The position numbers and the translations under genes are program-made. The notes beneath the pieces were generated by a model. It was not told where the DNA came from and made no database searches. It saw nothing but the letters and a program-made list of their open reading frames with translations. From contig NZ_BMVV01000008.1 in NCBI RefSeq assembly GCF_014650895.1, positions 1-64,000 on the forward strand: a stretch of 64,000 bases of DNA, given 5' to 3'. Each line of letters starts with the position of its first letter. The stretch's first letter is position 1. Below, piece by piece: positions 28,950-37,458 of the stretch. The DNA is from Streptomyces omiyaensis (lineage in GTDB: Bacteria > Actinomycetota > Actinomycetes > Streptomycetales > Streptomycetaceae).

Positions 28950-30083
28950 GTGAATAAGTCGACATTTACTCCCGGGAGCGGTGCGCCAGGTGCCCCGGTC
29001 GGCTCCGTCGCGGTGCGGACCTTCGCGACGCACCAGCCCATGACGACAACCCACACGCTGAAGACGATGGACGGCCTACACGTGAACGCCACGGCCGGCA
29101 ACGAGATGGGCCGAGAGTCCACCCACTTCGCCGCCTACGACGAGCTGCCCGAGGGGCACTTCTACGACCCCGACGCCGAGTACGAGCCCGACCCGGAGTA
29201 CGCGGCCACCCTCGCGCCCGACGCTGCCCGCCAGCGCCGCGAGCGGATCGGCCCCACCGGACGGCCGCTGCCGTACTTCCCGATCCCGGGCCCGCTGACC
29301 GACCACGGCCCCGCCAAGATCATCGCGATGTGCAACCAGAAGGGCGGCGTCGGCAAGACCACGTCGACCATCAACCTGGGTGCCGCGCTCGCCGAGTACG
29401 GACGGCGGGTGCTGCTCGTCGACTTCGACCCGCAGGGCGCCCTGTCGGTCGGCCTCGGCGTGAACCCGATGGAGCTCGACCTCACCGTCTACAACCTGCT
29501 CATGGAGCGGGGCATGTCGGCGGACGAGGTGCTGCTCAAGACGGCGGTCCCCAACATGGACCTGCTGCCGAGCAACATCGACCTCTCCGCCGCCGAGGTG
29601 CAGCTGGTCTCCGAGGTCGCGCGCGAGTCCACGCTCCAGCGCGCCCTCAAGCCGCTGATGAACGACTACGACTACATCGTGATCGACTGCCAGCCCTCGC
29701 TCGGCCTGCTGACCGTGAACGCCCTGACGGCGGCCCACAAGGTCATCGTCCCGCTGGAGTGCGAGTTCTTCGCGCTGCGCGGTGTCGCCCTGCTGACCGA
29801 GACCATCGAGAAGGTCCAGGAGCGGCTCAACCCCGAGCTGGAGCTCGACGGCATCCTCGCCACCATGTACGACTCCCGGACCGTGCACTCCCGCGAGGTA
29901 CTCGCGCGCGTCGTCGAGGCCTTCGACGACCACGTGTACCACACGGTGATCGGCCGGACGGTGCGCTTCCCGGAGACCACGGTCGCCGGCGAGCCCATCA
30001 CCACGTACGCCTCCAACTCCGTGGGCGCCGCCGCCTACCGCCAGCTCGCCAGGGAGGTGCTCGCCCGGTGTCACGCCGAGTGA
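28950..30083 (+). CDS. ParA/MinD-type ATPase with long N-terminal extension
   Basis: 377 aa, GTG 28950 behind AAGGAGG. About 120 N-terminal residues, including an acidic FYDPDAEYEPDPEYA stretch and LPYFPIPGPLTDHGP, precede a full ParA domain. The deviant Walker A is KGGVGKTT with K131 and K136, followed by DFDPQGALSVGLG (Walker A') and DYDYIVIDCQPSLGLL (Walker B). It is distinct from the canonical parAB near the origin. The order parA-scpA-scpB is conserved in actinobacteria, so a role with chromosome condensation is a fair inference. It overlaps the downstream ribbon-helix-helix gene by 4 bp, which suggests that protein is its partner. Confidence 0.92.
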   Translation: MNKSTFTPGSGAPGAPVGSVAVRTFATHQPMTTTHTLKTMDGLHVNATAGNEMGRESTHFAAYDELPEGHFYDPDAEYEPDPEYAATLAPDAARQRRERIGPTGRPLPYFPIPGPLTDHGPAKIIAMCNQKGGVGKTTSTINLGAALAEYGRRVLLVDFDPQGALSVGLGVNPMELDLTVYNLLMERGMSADEVLLKTAVPNMDLLPSNIDLSAAEVQLVSEVARESTLQRALKPLMNDYDYIVIDCQPSLGLLTVNALTAAHKVIVPLECEFFALRGVALLTETIEKVQERLNPELELDGILATMYDSRTVHSREVLARVVEAFDDHVYHTVIGRTVRFPETTVAGEPITTYASNSVGAAAYRQLAREVLARCHAE

Positions 30084-30574
30084 GTCTGCCCGGAGCCGAC
30101 GAACTCTTCCGTACGACCGGGGGGATGGCGCTCCAGGCGTCCTCGCCCCGCCGAACCGTTCCCGCTCCGGCGGGAGAGAGCGACACGGCTGCCGGAGCGG
30201 ACGGCGGTGCCTCCGCCGAGCACGCGGCGGCCGACTCGGAGGCGGCCGAGCCGCGCGCCCGGGAGACCGACCAGGTGCCCCCGCAGCCCGCCCCCGTGAA
30301 GGCGGCCGCCCAGGCGGCCGCTCCCGCGCGGCGCCGCGGCCGGACCACCAACCGGCGCCCCAGCGGGCGGGAGCGCCACGACGAGAAGATCACGGTCTAC
30401 GTCTCCGCCGAGGAGCTGATGGACCTGGAGCACGCGCGCCTGGTGCTGCGCGGCGAGCACGGCCTCGCCGTCGACCGCGGCCGCATCGTCCGCGAGGCCG
30501 TCGCGGTGGTCCTGGCGGACCTGGAGTCCCGGGGCGACGCGAGCATCCTCGTCCGCCGTCTGCGCGGCCGCTGA
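30080..30574 (+). CDS. Ribbon-helix-helix-like DNA-binding protein, ParA partner candidate
   Basis: 164 aa from GTG 30080, overlapping the ParA stop. A GTG at 30068 with GGGAGG 10 nt upstream is an alternative that adds four residues. Residues 1-95 are Ala/Glu/Pro-rich and disordered, with a basic patch RRRGRTTNRRPSGRERH just before the domain. Residues 103-109 (KITVYVS) form a strand, 110-125 a helix and 131-149 (VDRGRIVREAVAVVLADLE) a second helix: the ribbon-helix-helix plan. Type Ib plasmid partition pairs a ParA ATPase with a small RHH centromere binder, so this looks like a chromosomal analogue. This is inference from fold pattern and gene coupling. Confidence 0.75.
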   Translation: MSLPGADELFRTTGGMALQASSPRRTVPAPAGESDTAAGADGGASAEHAAADSEAAEPRARETDQVPPQPAPVKAAAQAAAPARRRGRTTNRRPSGRERHDEKITVYVSAEELMDLEHARLVLRGEHGLAVDRGRIVREAVAVVLADLESRGDASILVRRLRGR

Positions 30575-30622
30575 CGGTAGCCTGCGGGCGGCACCGCCCC
30601 CGCACCCCTGGAACCGCCCCCG

Positions 30623-31765
30623 ATGCACCGCCACGCTGACGAAACGTCCCGCCCGCCGCGCCGCCGCGCGCTGGGGCGGGGCGGCGGGCTCCCGGACGGC
30701 GGTTCCGGAGCCGTACCGACGCCGGAGCCGGAGCCCGGGCCCCTTCTCCCGGCCGAGCCGGAGCCCGGGCCCTCCCTCCCCGCCGGGGCGGCCTCCGAGG
30801 CCCCCGCGGCCCCCGGGGGCGATTCCGGTCCTTCCGGTCCCGGTCCCGAGGCGGGCCCCGCGCCGGAGTCCGGGGGCGGCCCTGAGGATGGTCCCGAAGC
30901 CGAAGCCGAAGCCGGGTTCGAGGGCGGGTCCGGTCCCGAGGCCGAGACCGGGGCCGGCGCGGAGGCCGGGGCCGGCGACGGGCGGTTCACCGTGCGGCTC
31001 GCCAATTTCGAGGGGCCGTTCGACCTGCTGCTCCAGCTGATCACCAAGCACAAGCTCGACGTCACCGAGGTCGCCCTCTCCCGGGTCACCGACGAGTTCA
31101 TGGCCCACATCAGGAACCTCGGGCCCGACGGTGACCTCGACCAGACCACCGAGTTCCTGGTCGTCGCCGCCACCCTGCTCGACCTCAAGGCCGCCCGGCT
31201 CCTTCCCGCCGCCGAGGTCGAGGACGAGGCCGACCTGGCCCTCCTGGAGGCCCGGGACCTGCTCTTCGCCCGCCTCCTCCAGTACCGCGCCTACAAGCGG
31301 ATCGCCGAGATCCTCGCCGACCGCTGGGAGGCGGAGGGGCGGCGCCACCCCCGGACCGTCGGCCTGGAGCCGCACCACGCCGAGCTGCTGCCCGAGGTCG
31401 TCCTCTCGATCGGCGCCGAGGGCTTCGCGAAGCTCGCCGTGAAGGCCATGCAGCCCAAGGCCGTGCCGCAGGTCTACGTGGACCACATCCACGCCCCGCT
31501 GGTCAGCGTCCAGGAACAGGCGGGGATCGTCGCCTCCCTGCTGCGCGGGCGCGGCACCGCCACCTTCCGGGAGCTGGTCGAGGACGCCGGGGACACCCTC
31601 ACCGTCGTCGCCCGCTTCCTCGCCCTCCTGGAGCTCTACCGGGAGAAGGCCGTCGCCCTCGACCAGGAGGACCCGCTCGGCGAGCTCACGGTCTCCTGGA
31701 CCGGCGGCGACGGGGAGACCCTCGTCACGGCAGAATTCGACCAGGAAGCACCGGAGCCCGCATGA
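30623..31765 (+). CDS. scpA: Segregation and condensation protein A
   Basis: 380 aa, ATG 30623, weak ribosome site; a TAGCCT hexamer at 30578-30583 could be a local -10. Residues 1-118 are a Pro/Glu/Gly-rich disordered extension. The kleisin domain starts FTVRLANFEGPFDLLLQLITKHKLDVTEVALSRVTDEF, the classic ScpA opening, and ends with a winged-helix segment FRELVEDAGDTLTVVARFLALLELYREKAV. ScpA bridges the two SMC heads. It overlaps scpB by 4 bp (ATGA). Confidence 0.95.
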   Translation: MHRHADETSRPPRRRALGRGGGLPDGGSGAVPTPEPEPGPLLPAEPEPGPSLPAGAASEAPAAPGGDSGPSGPGPEAGPAPESGGGPEDGPEAEAEAGFEGGSGPEAETGAGAEAGAGDGRFTVRLANFEGPFDLLLQLITKHKLDVTEVALSRVTDEFMAHIRNLGPDGDLDQTTEFLVVAATLLDLKAARLLPAAEVEDEADLALLEARDLLFARLLQYRAYKRIAEILADRWEAEGRRHPRTVGLEPHHAELLPEVVLSIGAEGFAKLAVKAMQPKAVPQVYVDHIHAPLVSVQEQAGIVASLLRGRGTATFRELVEDAGDTLTVVARFLALLELYREKAVALDQEDPLGELTVSWTGGDGETLVTAEFDQEAPEPA

Positions 31766-32364
31766 GCGACCTCAAGCCCGCCCTCGAAGCCGTCCTCATG
31801 GTCGTCGACGAGCCCGCCGCCGAGGCCCACCTCGCCAAGGTCCTCGACCGCACCCCGCGCGAGGTCGCCGACGCCCTCCACGAGCTGGCCGACGAGTACA
31901 CCGCCGACGGGCGCGGCTTCGAGCTGCGCCGGGTCGCCGGCGGCTGGCGCTACTACACCCGGCCCGCCCACGCCGCCGCCGTCGAGGCCTTCGTCCTGGA
32001 CGGCCAGCAGGCCCGGCTGACCCAGGCCGCACTGGAGACCCTGGCGGTGGTCGCGTACCGCCAGCCGGTCAGCCGGTCCCGGGTCTCCGCGGTCCGCGGC
32101 GTCAACTGCGACGGCGTGATGCGCACCCTCCTCCAGCGGGGTCTCGTGGAGGAGGCGGGCGCGGAACCCGAAACAGGTGCGATCCTGTACAGGACGACGA
32201 ACTACTTCCTGGAGCGGATGGGCCTGCGCGGCCTGGACGAGCTCCCGGAGCTCGCGCCCTTCCTCCCCGAGGCGGACGCGGTCGAACCGGACTCCCTGGA
32301 AGGCGTTCCGTCGTTCGATCCCGACAGGGACGAACCAGCGGACGAAGAGACGACGGAAGCGTGA
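31762..32364 (+). CDS. scpB: Segregation and condensation protein B
   Basis: 200 aa, ATG 31762 overlapping the scpA stop. Two winged-helix modules are recognisable: LKPALEAVLMVVDEPAAEAHLAKVL and LTQAALETLAVVAYRQPVSRSRVSAVRGVNCDGVMRTLLQRGLVEE. The second is the conserved ScpB signature. The C-terminal tail is acidic. ScpB dimers bind ScpA and shape the SMC-kleisin ring. It overlaps the next gene by one base. Confidence 0.95.
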   Translation: MSDLKPALEAVLMVVDEPAAEAHLAKVLDRTPREVADALHELADEYTADGRGFELRRVAGGWRYYTRPAHAAAVEAFVLDGQQARLTQAALETLAVVAYRQPVSRSRVSAVRGVNCDGVMRTLLQRGLVEEAGAEPETGAILYRTTNYFLERMGLRGLDELPELAPFLPEADAVEPDSLEGVPSFDPDRDEPADEETTEA

Positions 32365-33491
32365 TGCGAAGCAGCAGCGGCAGGAACAGCGGAAGCAACG
32401 GCGGGAGCCGTGGTGCCAAGAGCGGCGGCCGCGGCAACAACTACCGGGGAGCGGGCAACGGCCGCGACGAGCGCGGCCAGAGCGCCGGCCGCCCCCGCAA
32501 GGCCCGCCCCGAGGAGCGCACCTACGACGTGAGCATGCCCTCCGACGGCGCCAAGGGCGGCCAGGCCCCCCGCAAGGGCCGTGGCGAGGCCGCCCGCGGC
32601 GGCGCCAAGGGCGGCCCCCGGCAGTCCCCGAAGCAGCAGCCGCAGCGGGGCGGCCGCACGGCCCCGGCGCGCTCGCGCGAGTACGAGGCCAGGACCGAGG
32701 AGCGCAACCGCGAGCGGTACGCGAACAGGCCCGAGGTCAAGACCCCGAAGACCTTCCCGGGCGCCGAGCAGGAGGGCGAGCGCCTGCAGAAGGTGCTGGC
32801 CCGCGCCGGCTACGGCTCGCGCCGCGCCTGCGAGGAGCTGGTCGAGCAGGCCCGCGTCGAGGTCAACGGCGAGATCGTCCTCGAGCAGGGCCTCCGCGTG
32901 GACCCGGAGAAGGACGAGATCCGTGTCGACGGCCTGACCGTCGCCACCCAGTCGTACCAGTTCTTCGCGCTGAACAAGCCGGCCGGCGTCGTCTCCACCA
33001 TGGAGGACCCGGACGGCCGCCAGTGCCTGGGCGACTACGTCACCAACCGCGAGACCCGGCTCTTCCACGTCGGCCGGCTCGACACGGAGACCGAGGGCAT
33101 CATCCTGCTCACCAACCACGGCGAGCTGGCCCACCGCCTCACCCACCCCAAGTACGGCGTGAAGAAGACCTACCTGGCCGCCATCACCGGCCCGCTGCCC
33201 CGCGAGGTCGGCAAGCGGCTCAAGGACGGCATCGAGCTGGAGGACGGCTACGCCCGCGCCGACCACTTCCGCGTGGTCGAGCAGACCGGCAAGAACTACC
33301 TCGTCGAGGTCGTGCTGCACGAGGGCCGCAAGCACATCGTGCGCCGCATGCTCGCCGAGGCCGGCTTCCCGGTCGAGAAGCTGGTCCGCACCGCCTTCGG
33401 CCCGATCGGCCTGGGCGACCAGAAGTCGGGCTGGCTGCGCCGCCTGTCCAACACCGAGGTCGGCATGCTGATGAAGGAAGTCGGCCTGTAG
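32364..33491 (+). CDS. rluB: 23S rRNA pseudouridine synthase, RluB/RsuA family
   Basis: 375 aa from ATG 32364; GTG 32361 overlapping the scpB stop is an equally possible start. Residues 1-128 are a basic, Gly/Arg-rich disordered arm with an RGNNYRGAGNGRDERG stretch, much longer than in E. coli RluB. The S4 RNA-binding domain is RLQKVLARAGYGSRRACEELVEQARV (about 135-180). Catalytic Asp is D240 in GRLDTETEG, preceded by LNKPAGVVST. It should isomerise a uridine of 23S rRNA (family precedent: U2605). Linkage to scpAB is ancestral in Gram-positive bacteria. Confidence 0.93.
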   Translation: MRSSSGRNSGSNGGSRGAKSGGRGNNYRGAGNGRDERGQSAGRPRKARPEERTYDVSMPSDGAKGGQAPRKGRGEAARGGAKGGPRQSPKQQPQRGGRTAPARSREYEARTEERNRERYANRPEVKTPKTFPGAEQEGERLQKVLARAGYGSRRACEELVEQARVEVNGEIVLEQGLRVDPEKDEIRVDGLTVATQSYQFFALNKPAGVVSTMEDPDGRQCLGDYVTNRETRLFHVGRLDTETEGIILLTNHGELAHRLTHPKYGVKKTYLAAITGPLPREVGKRLKDGIELEDGYARADHFRVVEQTGKNYLVEVVLHEGRKHIVRRMLAEAGFPVEKLVRTAFGPIGLGDQKSGWLRRLSNTEVGMLMKEVGL

Positions 33492-33506
33492 GGCTTCCGG
33501 CACCGG

Positions 33507-33549
33507 AGGGGCCCGTGGCCCGCGCGATCCGCGCGGACCACGGGCCCCT
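33507..33549 (+). terminator. Terminator after rluB
   Basis: A 12-bp outer stem (33507-33518 with 33538-33549) encloses an inner CCCGCGCG/CGCGCGG stem around ATC. It starts 16 nt after the rluB stop and closes the parA-scp-rluB operon. Confidence 0.85.
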
Positions 33550-33578
33550 CGGCTTTCCCGGGCCCCTCGGCTTTCCCG
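33543..33578. repeat. Perfect 18-bp tandem duplication
   Basis: GGCCCCTCGGCTTTCCCG occurs twice head to tail (33543-33560 and 33561-33578), the first copy starting inside the terminator stem. Probably a slippage product; no function evident. The rest of 33492-33672 holds no gene. Confidence 0.8.
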
Positions 33579-33672
33579 GGGGTGCCCGCTTTCCCGTGGT
33601 TCTCCGGGCTTCTCCGCGCGCCTCCGGGGGCTCCCGGATGTCCCCGGTCCTTCCCCGGGCTGCTTTCCGGCC

Positions 33673-33717
33673 TTGTGCGCAAGCCCTCCCCGGTTTTATA
33701 GTCATAGTGACTCTTAA
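33673..33717 (+). promoter_or_regulatory. Promoter with NrtR-type operator of the NAD operon
   Basis: TTGTGC (33673-33678) and TATAGT (33697-33702) form a promoter with an 18-bp spacer. Across the -10 lies the palindrome AGTCA-TAG-TGACT (33700 or so to 33713), within a longer imperfect dyad at 33696-33717 with AT-rich flanks (TTAT on the left, CTTAA on the right). The layout resembles NrtR boxes known from NAD-salvage operons, and the operon it precedes encodes an NrtR protein. Binding would occlude RNA polymerase. The leader from about 33710 to 33862 has no gene. Confidence 0.7.
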
Positions 33718-33862
33718 AGGGGTGGGGGAGGAGTCCTCCGGCCTTCCCGCCGCCCGGGGGCGCGGACCTGGACCCACGGGGGTGGACCAGGCCGGCGACC
33801 GCGACGGCGGGGAGGACGGGTCCCGCCCCCGCCCGTACCTTCCGGCCCCTGGAGGCGACCGC

Positions 33863-34939
33863 ATGAGCACGCGCCTCGGCCACGGCCTCGTCCCCGGCAG
33901 GTTCTGTCCGCCGCACGCCGGCCACCACCACCTCGTCCGCGCCGCCCACGACCGCTGCGCGCGCGTCACCGTCCTCGTCCTCGGCTCCGCCGCCGACCCG
34001 CTGCCGCCGGCCGAGCGGCTCGCCTGGATGCGCGAGCTCCACCCCGAGGCCCTGGTCCTCGGGGCGGACCTCGCCGGCCCGGGCACCCCCGCGTTCCTGG
34101 CCGCCGTCGAGGCCGCCGTCCGCGAACCCGTCGACGCCGTCGTCACCTCGGCGCCCTACGGCGACGAGCTCGCCCGCCGCCTCGGCGCCGTCTCCGTCCG
34201 CGTCGACCCCCGCCACCGCGTCCACCCCGTCTCCACCGCCGCCGTCCGCGCCGACCCGGCCGGCTGCTGGGACCGGCTGGCCGCCCCCGTCCGGGCCGCC
34301 CTCACCCGCCGGGTCGTCGTCCTCGGCGGCGGTTCCACCGGCACCACCACCCTCGCCCGCGCCCTCACCGACCACTACCGGCGGCGCGGCGGCGTCTGGG
34401 CGCGCACCCGGTGCGTGCCCGACCCCGGCCCCGGAGGCGGGCGCGGGCGGCGGTACGAAGACGGCGCCGGGTACGAGGAGAAGGCCGGGTACGGCTGCGG
34501 ACCGGTGCCCGGGGCCGGCCCCGGACCGCGCTCCGCCGACTTCGCCGTCCTGGCCCAGGACCGGGCCGAGCGCGAGGAGGAAGCGGCCCGCGCCGGCTCG
34601 CCCGTCCTCGTCTGCGACACCGACGCCCTCACCGCCGCCGTCCGCCACGAGCGGTGCCTCGGCACCGCCGACCCCGGCACGAGCGCGGTCGCCGCCCGCG
34701 GCCGCCACCACCTCTGGCTGCTCACCGACCACCGGGGCGTCCCCGCCGGGGACGGCGACGCGGACGGCCTCAGGGCCTGGGCCACCGCCCGCCTCCTCGC
34801 CCGGCTCACCCGCACCGGCCGCCGCACCGCCGTCCTCACCGGCCCCCACGAGGAACGCCTCGCCACCGCCGTCGCCGCCGTCGACGCCCTCCTCGCCGAG
34901 GGCGCGCACCTCACCGAACCCCTCCCGGAGCGACGATGA
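33863..34939 (+). CDS. NadR-like bifunctional NMN adenylyltransferase/ribosylnicotinamide kinase
   Basis: 358 aa, ATG 33863 with GGAGG 7 nt upstream. The nucleotidyltransferase HxGH motif is H18-A-G-H21 in GRFCPPHAGHHHL, an NMN or NaMN adenylyltransferase signature. A second domain begins at the P-loop GGGSTGTT (155-162), in which Thr161 stands where the Walker Lys should be. The later ADFAVLAQDRAEREEEAARAG and VLVCDTDALTAAV segments match NadR kinase domains. The order is that of NadR, without its N-terminal HTH. Together they would turn ribosylnicotinamide into NAD. Kinase activity is uncertain given the missing Lys, although the same motif recurs in relatives I remember. Confidence 0.85.
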   Translation: MSTRLGHGLVPGRFCPPHAGHHHLVRAAHDRCARVTVLVLGSAADPLPPAERLAWMRELHPEALVLGADLAGPGTPAFLAAVEAAVREPVDAVVTSAPYGDELARRLGAVSVRVDPRHRVHPVSTAAVRADPAGCWDRLAAPVRAALTRRVVVLGGGSTGTTTLARALTDHYRRRGGVWARTRCVPDPGPGGGRGRRYEDGAGYEEKAGYGCGPVPGAGPGPRSADFAVLAQDRAEREEEAARAGSPVLVCDTDALTAAVRHERCLGTADPGTSAVAARGRHHLWLLTDHRGVPAGDGDADGLRAWATARLLARLTRTGRRTAVLTGPHEERLATAVAAVDALLAEGAHLTEPLPERR

Positions 34940-35664
34940 ACATCCCCGAGGGGTACGACCCCCGGGCCTTCGAGCCCTTCGCCGTCACCGTCGACCTCGC
35001 CGTCCTCACCGTCCGCGCCGACCGGCTGCACGCGCTCCTCGTCCAGCGCGGCCAGGAGCCGTACGCGGGCTCCTGGGCGCTCCCCGGCGGCTTCGTGCTG
35101 CCCCGCGAGTCCGCCGGGACCGCCGCCCGCCGCGAGCTCGCCGAGGAGACCGGACTGTCCGGCGCCACCGTCGCCGGCCTCCACCTCGAACAGCTCCGCA
35201 CCTACACCGAACCGGACCGCGACCCGAGGATGCGGGTCGTCTCGGTCGCGTACACGGCGCTCGTCCCCGACCTGCCCGAGCCGCGCGGCGGCGGCGACGC
35301 CGCCGAGGCCCGCTGGCTGCCCTACGACGAGGTCCCGCCGCTCGCCTTCGACCACGGCCGGATCCTCGCCGACGCCCGCGAACGCGTCGGCGCCAAGCTG
35401 GAGTACACCTGCCTCGCCACCGCCTTCTGCCCGCCCGAGTTCACCCTCGGCGAGCTCCGGCAGGTGTACGAGACGGTCTGGGGCGTCCCGCTGGACCGCC
35501 CCAACTTCCGGCGCAAGGTCCTCACCACGCCCGGCTTCGTCGAGGCCGTGGAGGGACCGCCGCGCCGCACCGGCGGACGGGGGAAACCGGCCGCGCTCTA
35601 CCGGGCGGGAGGGGCCACCGCCCTCCACCCGCCACTGCTCCGACCGGAAGGACGCACCGCATGA
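34936..35664 (+). CDS. nrtR: NrtR-type Nudix transcriptional regulator
   Basis: 242 aa, ATG 34936 overlapping the previous stop (ATGA). The N-terminal Nudix fold has an intact box G52-x5-E58-x7-R66-E67-L-x-E70-E71-x-G73, so catalytic residues for ADP-ribose hydrolysis are all present. The C-terminal half contains FTLGELRQVYETVWGVPLDRPNFRRKVL, the winged-helix domain shared by NrtR repressors. NrtR senses ADP-ribose or NAD and represses NAD-salvage genes. The palindrome at the operon promoter is its probable site, giving autoregulation. The retained box may mean dual function. Confidence 0.88.
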   Translation: MNIPEGYDPRAFEPFAVTVDLAVLTVRADRLHALLVQRGQEPYAGSWALPGGFVLPRESAGTAARRELAEETGLSGATVAGLHLEQLRTYTEPDRDPRMRVVSVAYTALVPDLPEPRGGGDAAEARWLPYDEVPPLAFDHGRILADARERVGAKLEYTCLATAFCPPEFTLGELRQVYETVWGVPLDRPNFRRKVLTTPGFVEAVEGPPRRTGGRGKPAALYRAGGATALHPPLLRPEGRTA

Positions 35665-36662
35665 CCAAGCAGGCCGCGACGGGGACGCTGATGGGGCTGG
35701 CGCTGGGGGACGCCCTCGGCCGGCGCACGGAGTTCTCCGACGTCCCCACGATCACCAGGTGGTACGGGCCCTGGCGAGAGCTCGCGCTGCCCGAGGACGG
35801 CAAGATCACCGACGACACCCAGATGACGCTCGCCGTGGCGCGGGCGCTCCGTGCCTGCCAGGAACGCGGGGTCGCCGGGCCGGACCGGTTCGCCGACGAG
35901 CTGCGCAAGGAGTTCGTCGACTGGTACCGCTCGCCCGAGAACAACCGGGCCCCCGGCCGCACCTGCCTGACGGCGTGCGGGCTCCTCATGACCGACCGCG
36001 TCTGGCAGGACGCCAGCCAGATCGACTCCAAGGGCTGCGGCGCCAACATGCGGGTCGCGCCCCTCGGGCTGCTGCGCGTGCACGGGGAGTTCGCGGCCGG
36101 CGCCGCCCAGCTCCAGGCCGCGCTCACCCACGGGCACCCCACCGGGCTCGCCGCCTCCGACCTCACCGCGCGGGCCGTGTGGCTGCTCGCCCAGGGCGTC
36201 GACCCGACCGGGCTCGTCGGGCAGCTGCGCTCGTACGCCTATGAGAACCGCGACCGGTACCACGAGCGGTGGCTCGGCGACCTGTGGACCCGCTCCCAGG
36301 ACCCCGACGCCCTGCACTTCGTCCGGCGCGGCTGGGACGAGTGCCTCGCCGTCCTGGAGCGCCTCGACGCCGTGCAGCGCACCGCCGACCCGGAGCTCGA
36401 CCCCTGTACGTACACGGGCGACGGCTGGATCGCGGAGGAGGCGCTCGCCACCGGGCTGCTCTGCTTCCTGCTCTTCCCCGGCGAACCGCTGACCGCGCTG
36501 CGCCGGGCCGCCTGCACCCGGGGCGACTCCGACTCGATCGCCGCCCTCGCCGGCGCCTTCGCCGGGGCCCACCTCGGCGCCGCCGCCTGGCCGGAGGAGT
36601 GGACCGCGCGGATCGAGCACCGGGACGAGCTGCTGGCCCTCGGCGCGCTCTGGGACGCGTGA
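35661..36662 (+). CDS. ADP-ribosylglycohydrolase family protein
   Basis: 333 aa, ATG 35661 overlapping the nrtR stop. DraG/ARH hallmarks are ATGTLMGLALGDALGRRTEF at the start, the metal-binding DDT at 51-53 and GDSDSIAALAGAFAGA near 287-300, whose two Asp residues complete the binuclear Mg site. The enzyme should remove ADP-ribose from proteins or small molecules. In this operon it feeds ADP-ribose to the NrtR/Nudix branch and links NAD synthesis to reversal of ADP-ribosylation. The target is unknown. Confidence 0.92.
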   Translation: MTKQAATGTLMGLALGDALGRRTEFSDVPTITRWYGPWRELALPEDGKITDDTQMTLAVARALRACQERGVAGPDRFADELRKEFVDWYRSPENNRAPGRTCLTACGLLMTDRVWQDASQIDSKGCGANMRVAPLGLLRVHGEFAAGAAQLQAALTHGHPTGLAASDLTARAVWLLAQGVDPTGLVGQLRSYAYENRDRYHERWLGDLWTRSQDPDALHFVRRGWDECLAVLERLDAVQRTADPELDPCTYTGDGWIAEEALATGLLCFLLFPGEPLTALRRAACTRGDSDSIAALAGAFAGAHLGAAAWPEEWTARIEHRDELLALGALWDA

Positions 36663-36687
36663 GCGGACTCTGGGAGGCTTGGGCCCC

Positions 36688-37458
36688 ATGACGCTCACCC
36701 TCGACGCCCACACGGCCGAACTGACCTCCGTGGTGGCCGGGGAACCGGACCCGCTCCTCTTCGCCACGGTCTCCGGATCCCACCTCTACGGCTTCCCGTC
36801 CCGCGACTCCGACGTGGACCTGCGGGGCGCCCACCTGCTGCCCGCGGAGGCGCTGGTCGGGCTCCGCGAGCCGGAGGAGACCCGGGGCCGGACGGGGGAC
36901 GTGAACGGCGTCGAGACGGACCTCGTCACGCACGACCTGCGGAAGTTCGCCCGGCTGATGCTGCGCCGCAACGGCTACGTCCTGGAGCAGCTCACCTCGC
37001 CGCTGGTCGTGCACACCACCCCGGTCCACGCCGAGCTCACCGCCCTGGTGCCCGGGGTGCTCACCAGCCACCACGCCCACCACTACCGGGGCTTCGCCGC
37101 GACCCAGTGGCGGCTCTTCGAGCGGACCGGCGAGCTCAAGCCGCTGCTCTACACCTACCGGGCGCTGCTCACCGGCATCCACCTCATGCGCTCCGGCGAG
37201 GTCCAGGCCCACCTGCCGACCCTCGTGGGGGAGGTGCCGGAGGCCCCGGCCCGGATCCCCGACCTGGTCGCCGCGAAGACGGCCGCCGAGCACGGCGCCG
37301 CCGAGGTCCCGGCGGAGGACGTCCGGGCCGAGGTGGAGGCGCTGCACGGCACGCTCGACGCGGCGCGCGCGGCCTCAGGGCTGCCGGACTCCGTCCGGGC
37401 CGGTGACGCCCTCCACGACCTCGTCGTGCGCGCCCGGCCGGACGTCCTGCAGGGCTGA
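36688..37458 (+). CDS. Nucleotidyltransferase (pol beta superfamily, COG3541-like)
   Basis: 256 aa. ATG 36688 is preferred because GGGAGG (36672-36677) lies 10 nt upstream. The motif GSHLYGFPSRDSDVDLRG gives G30-S31 and metal ligands D42 and D44, the pol beta fold active site. Helical C-terminal half. It lies 25 bp after the ADP-ribosylglycohydrolase and is probably in the same operon. Relatives are described only as predicted nucleotidyltransferases. Its 3' end overlaps the opposite-strand paralogue by 84 bp. Substrate unknown. Confidence 0.87.
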   Translation: MTLTLDAHTAELTSVVAGEPDPLLFATVSGSHLYGFPSRDSDVDLRGAHLLPAEALVGLREPEETRGRTGDVNGVETDLVTHDLRKFARLMLRRNGYVLEQLTSPLVVHTTPVHAELTALVPGVLTSHHAHHYRGFAATQWRLFERTGELKPLLYTYRALLTGIHLMRSGEVQAHLPTLVGEVPEAPARIPDLVAAKTAAEHGAAEVPAEDVRAEVEALHGTLDAARAASGLPDSVRAGDALHDLVVRARPDVLQG

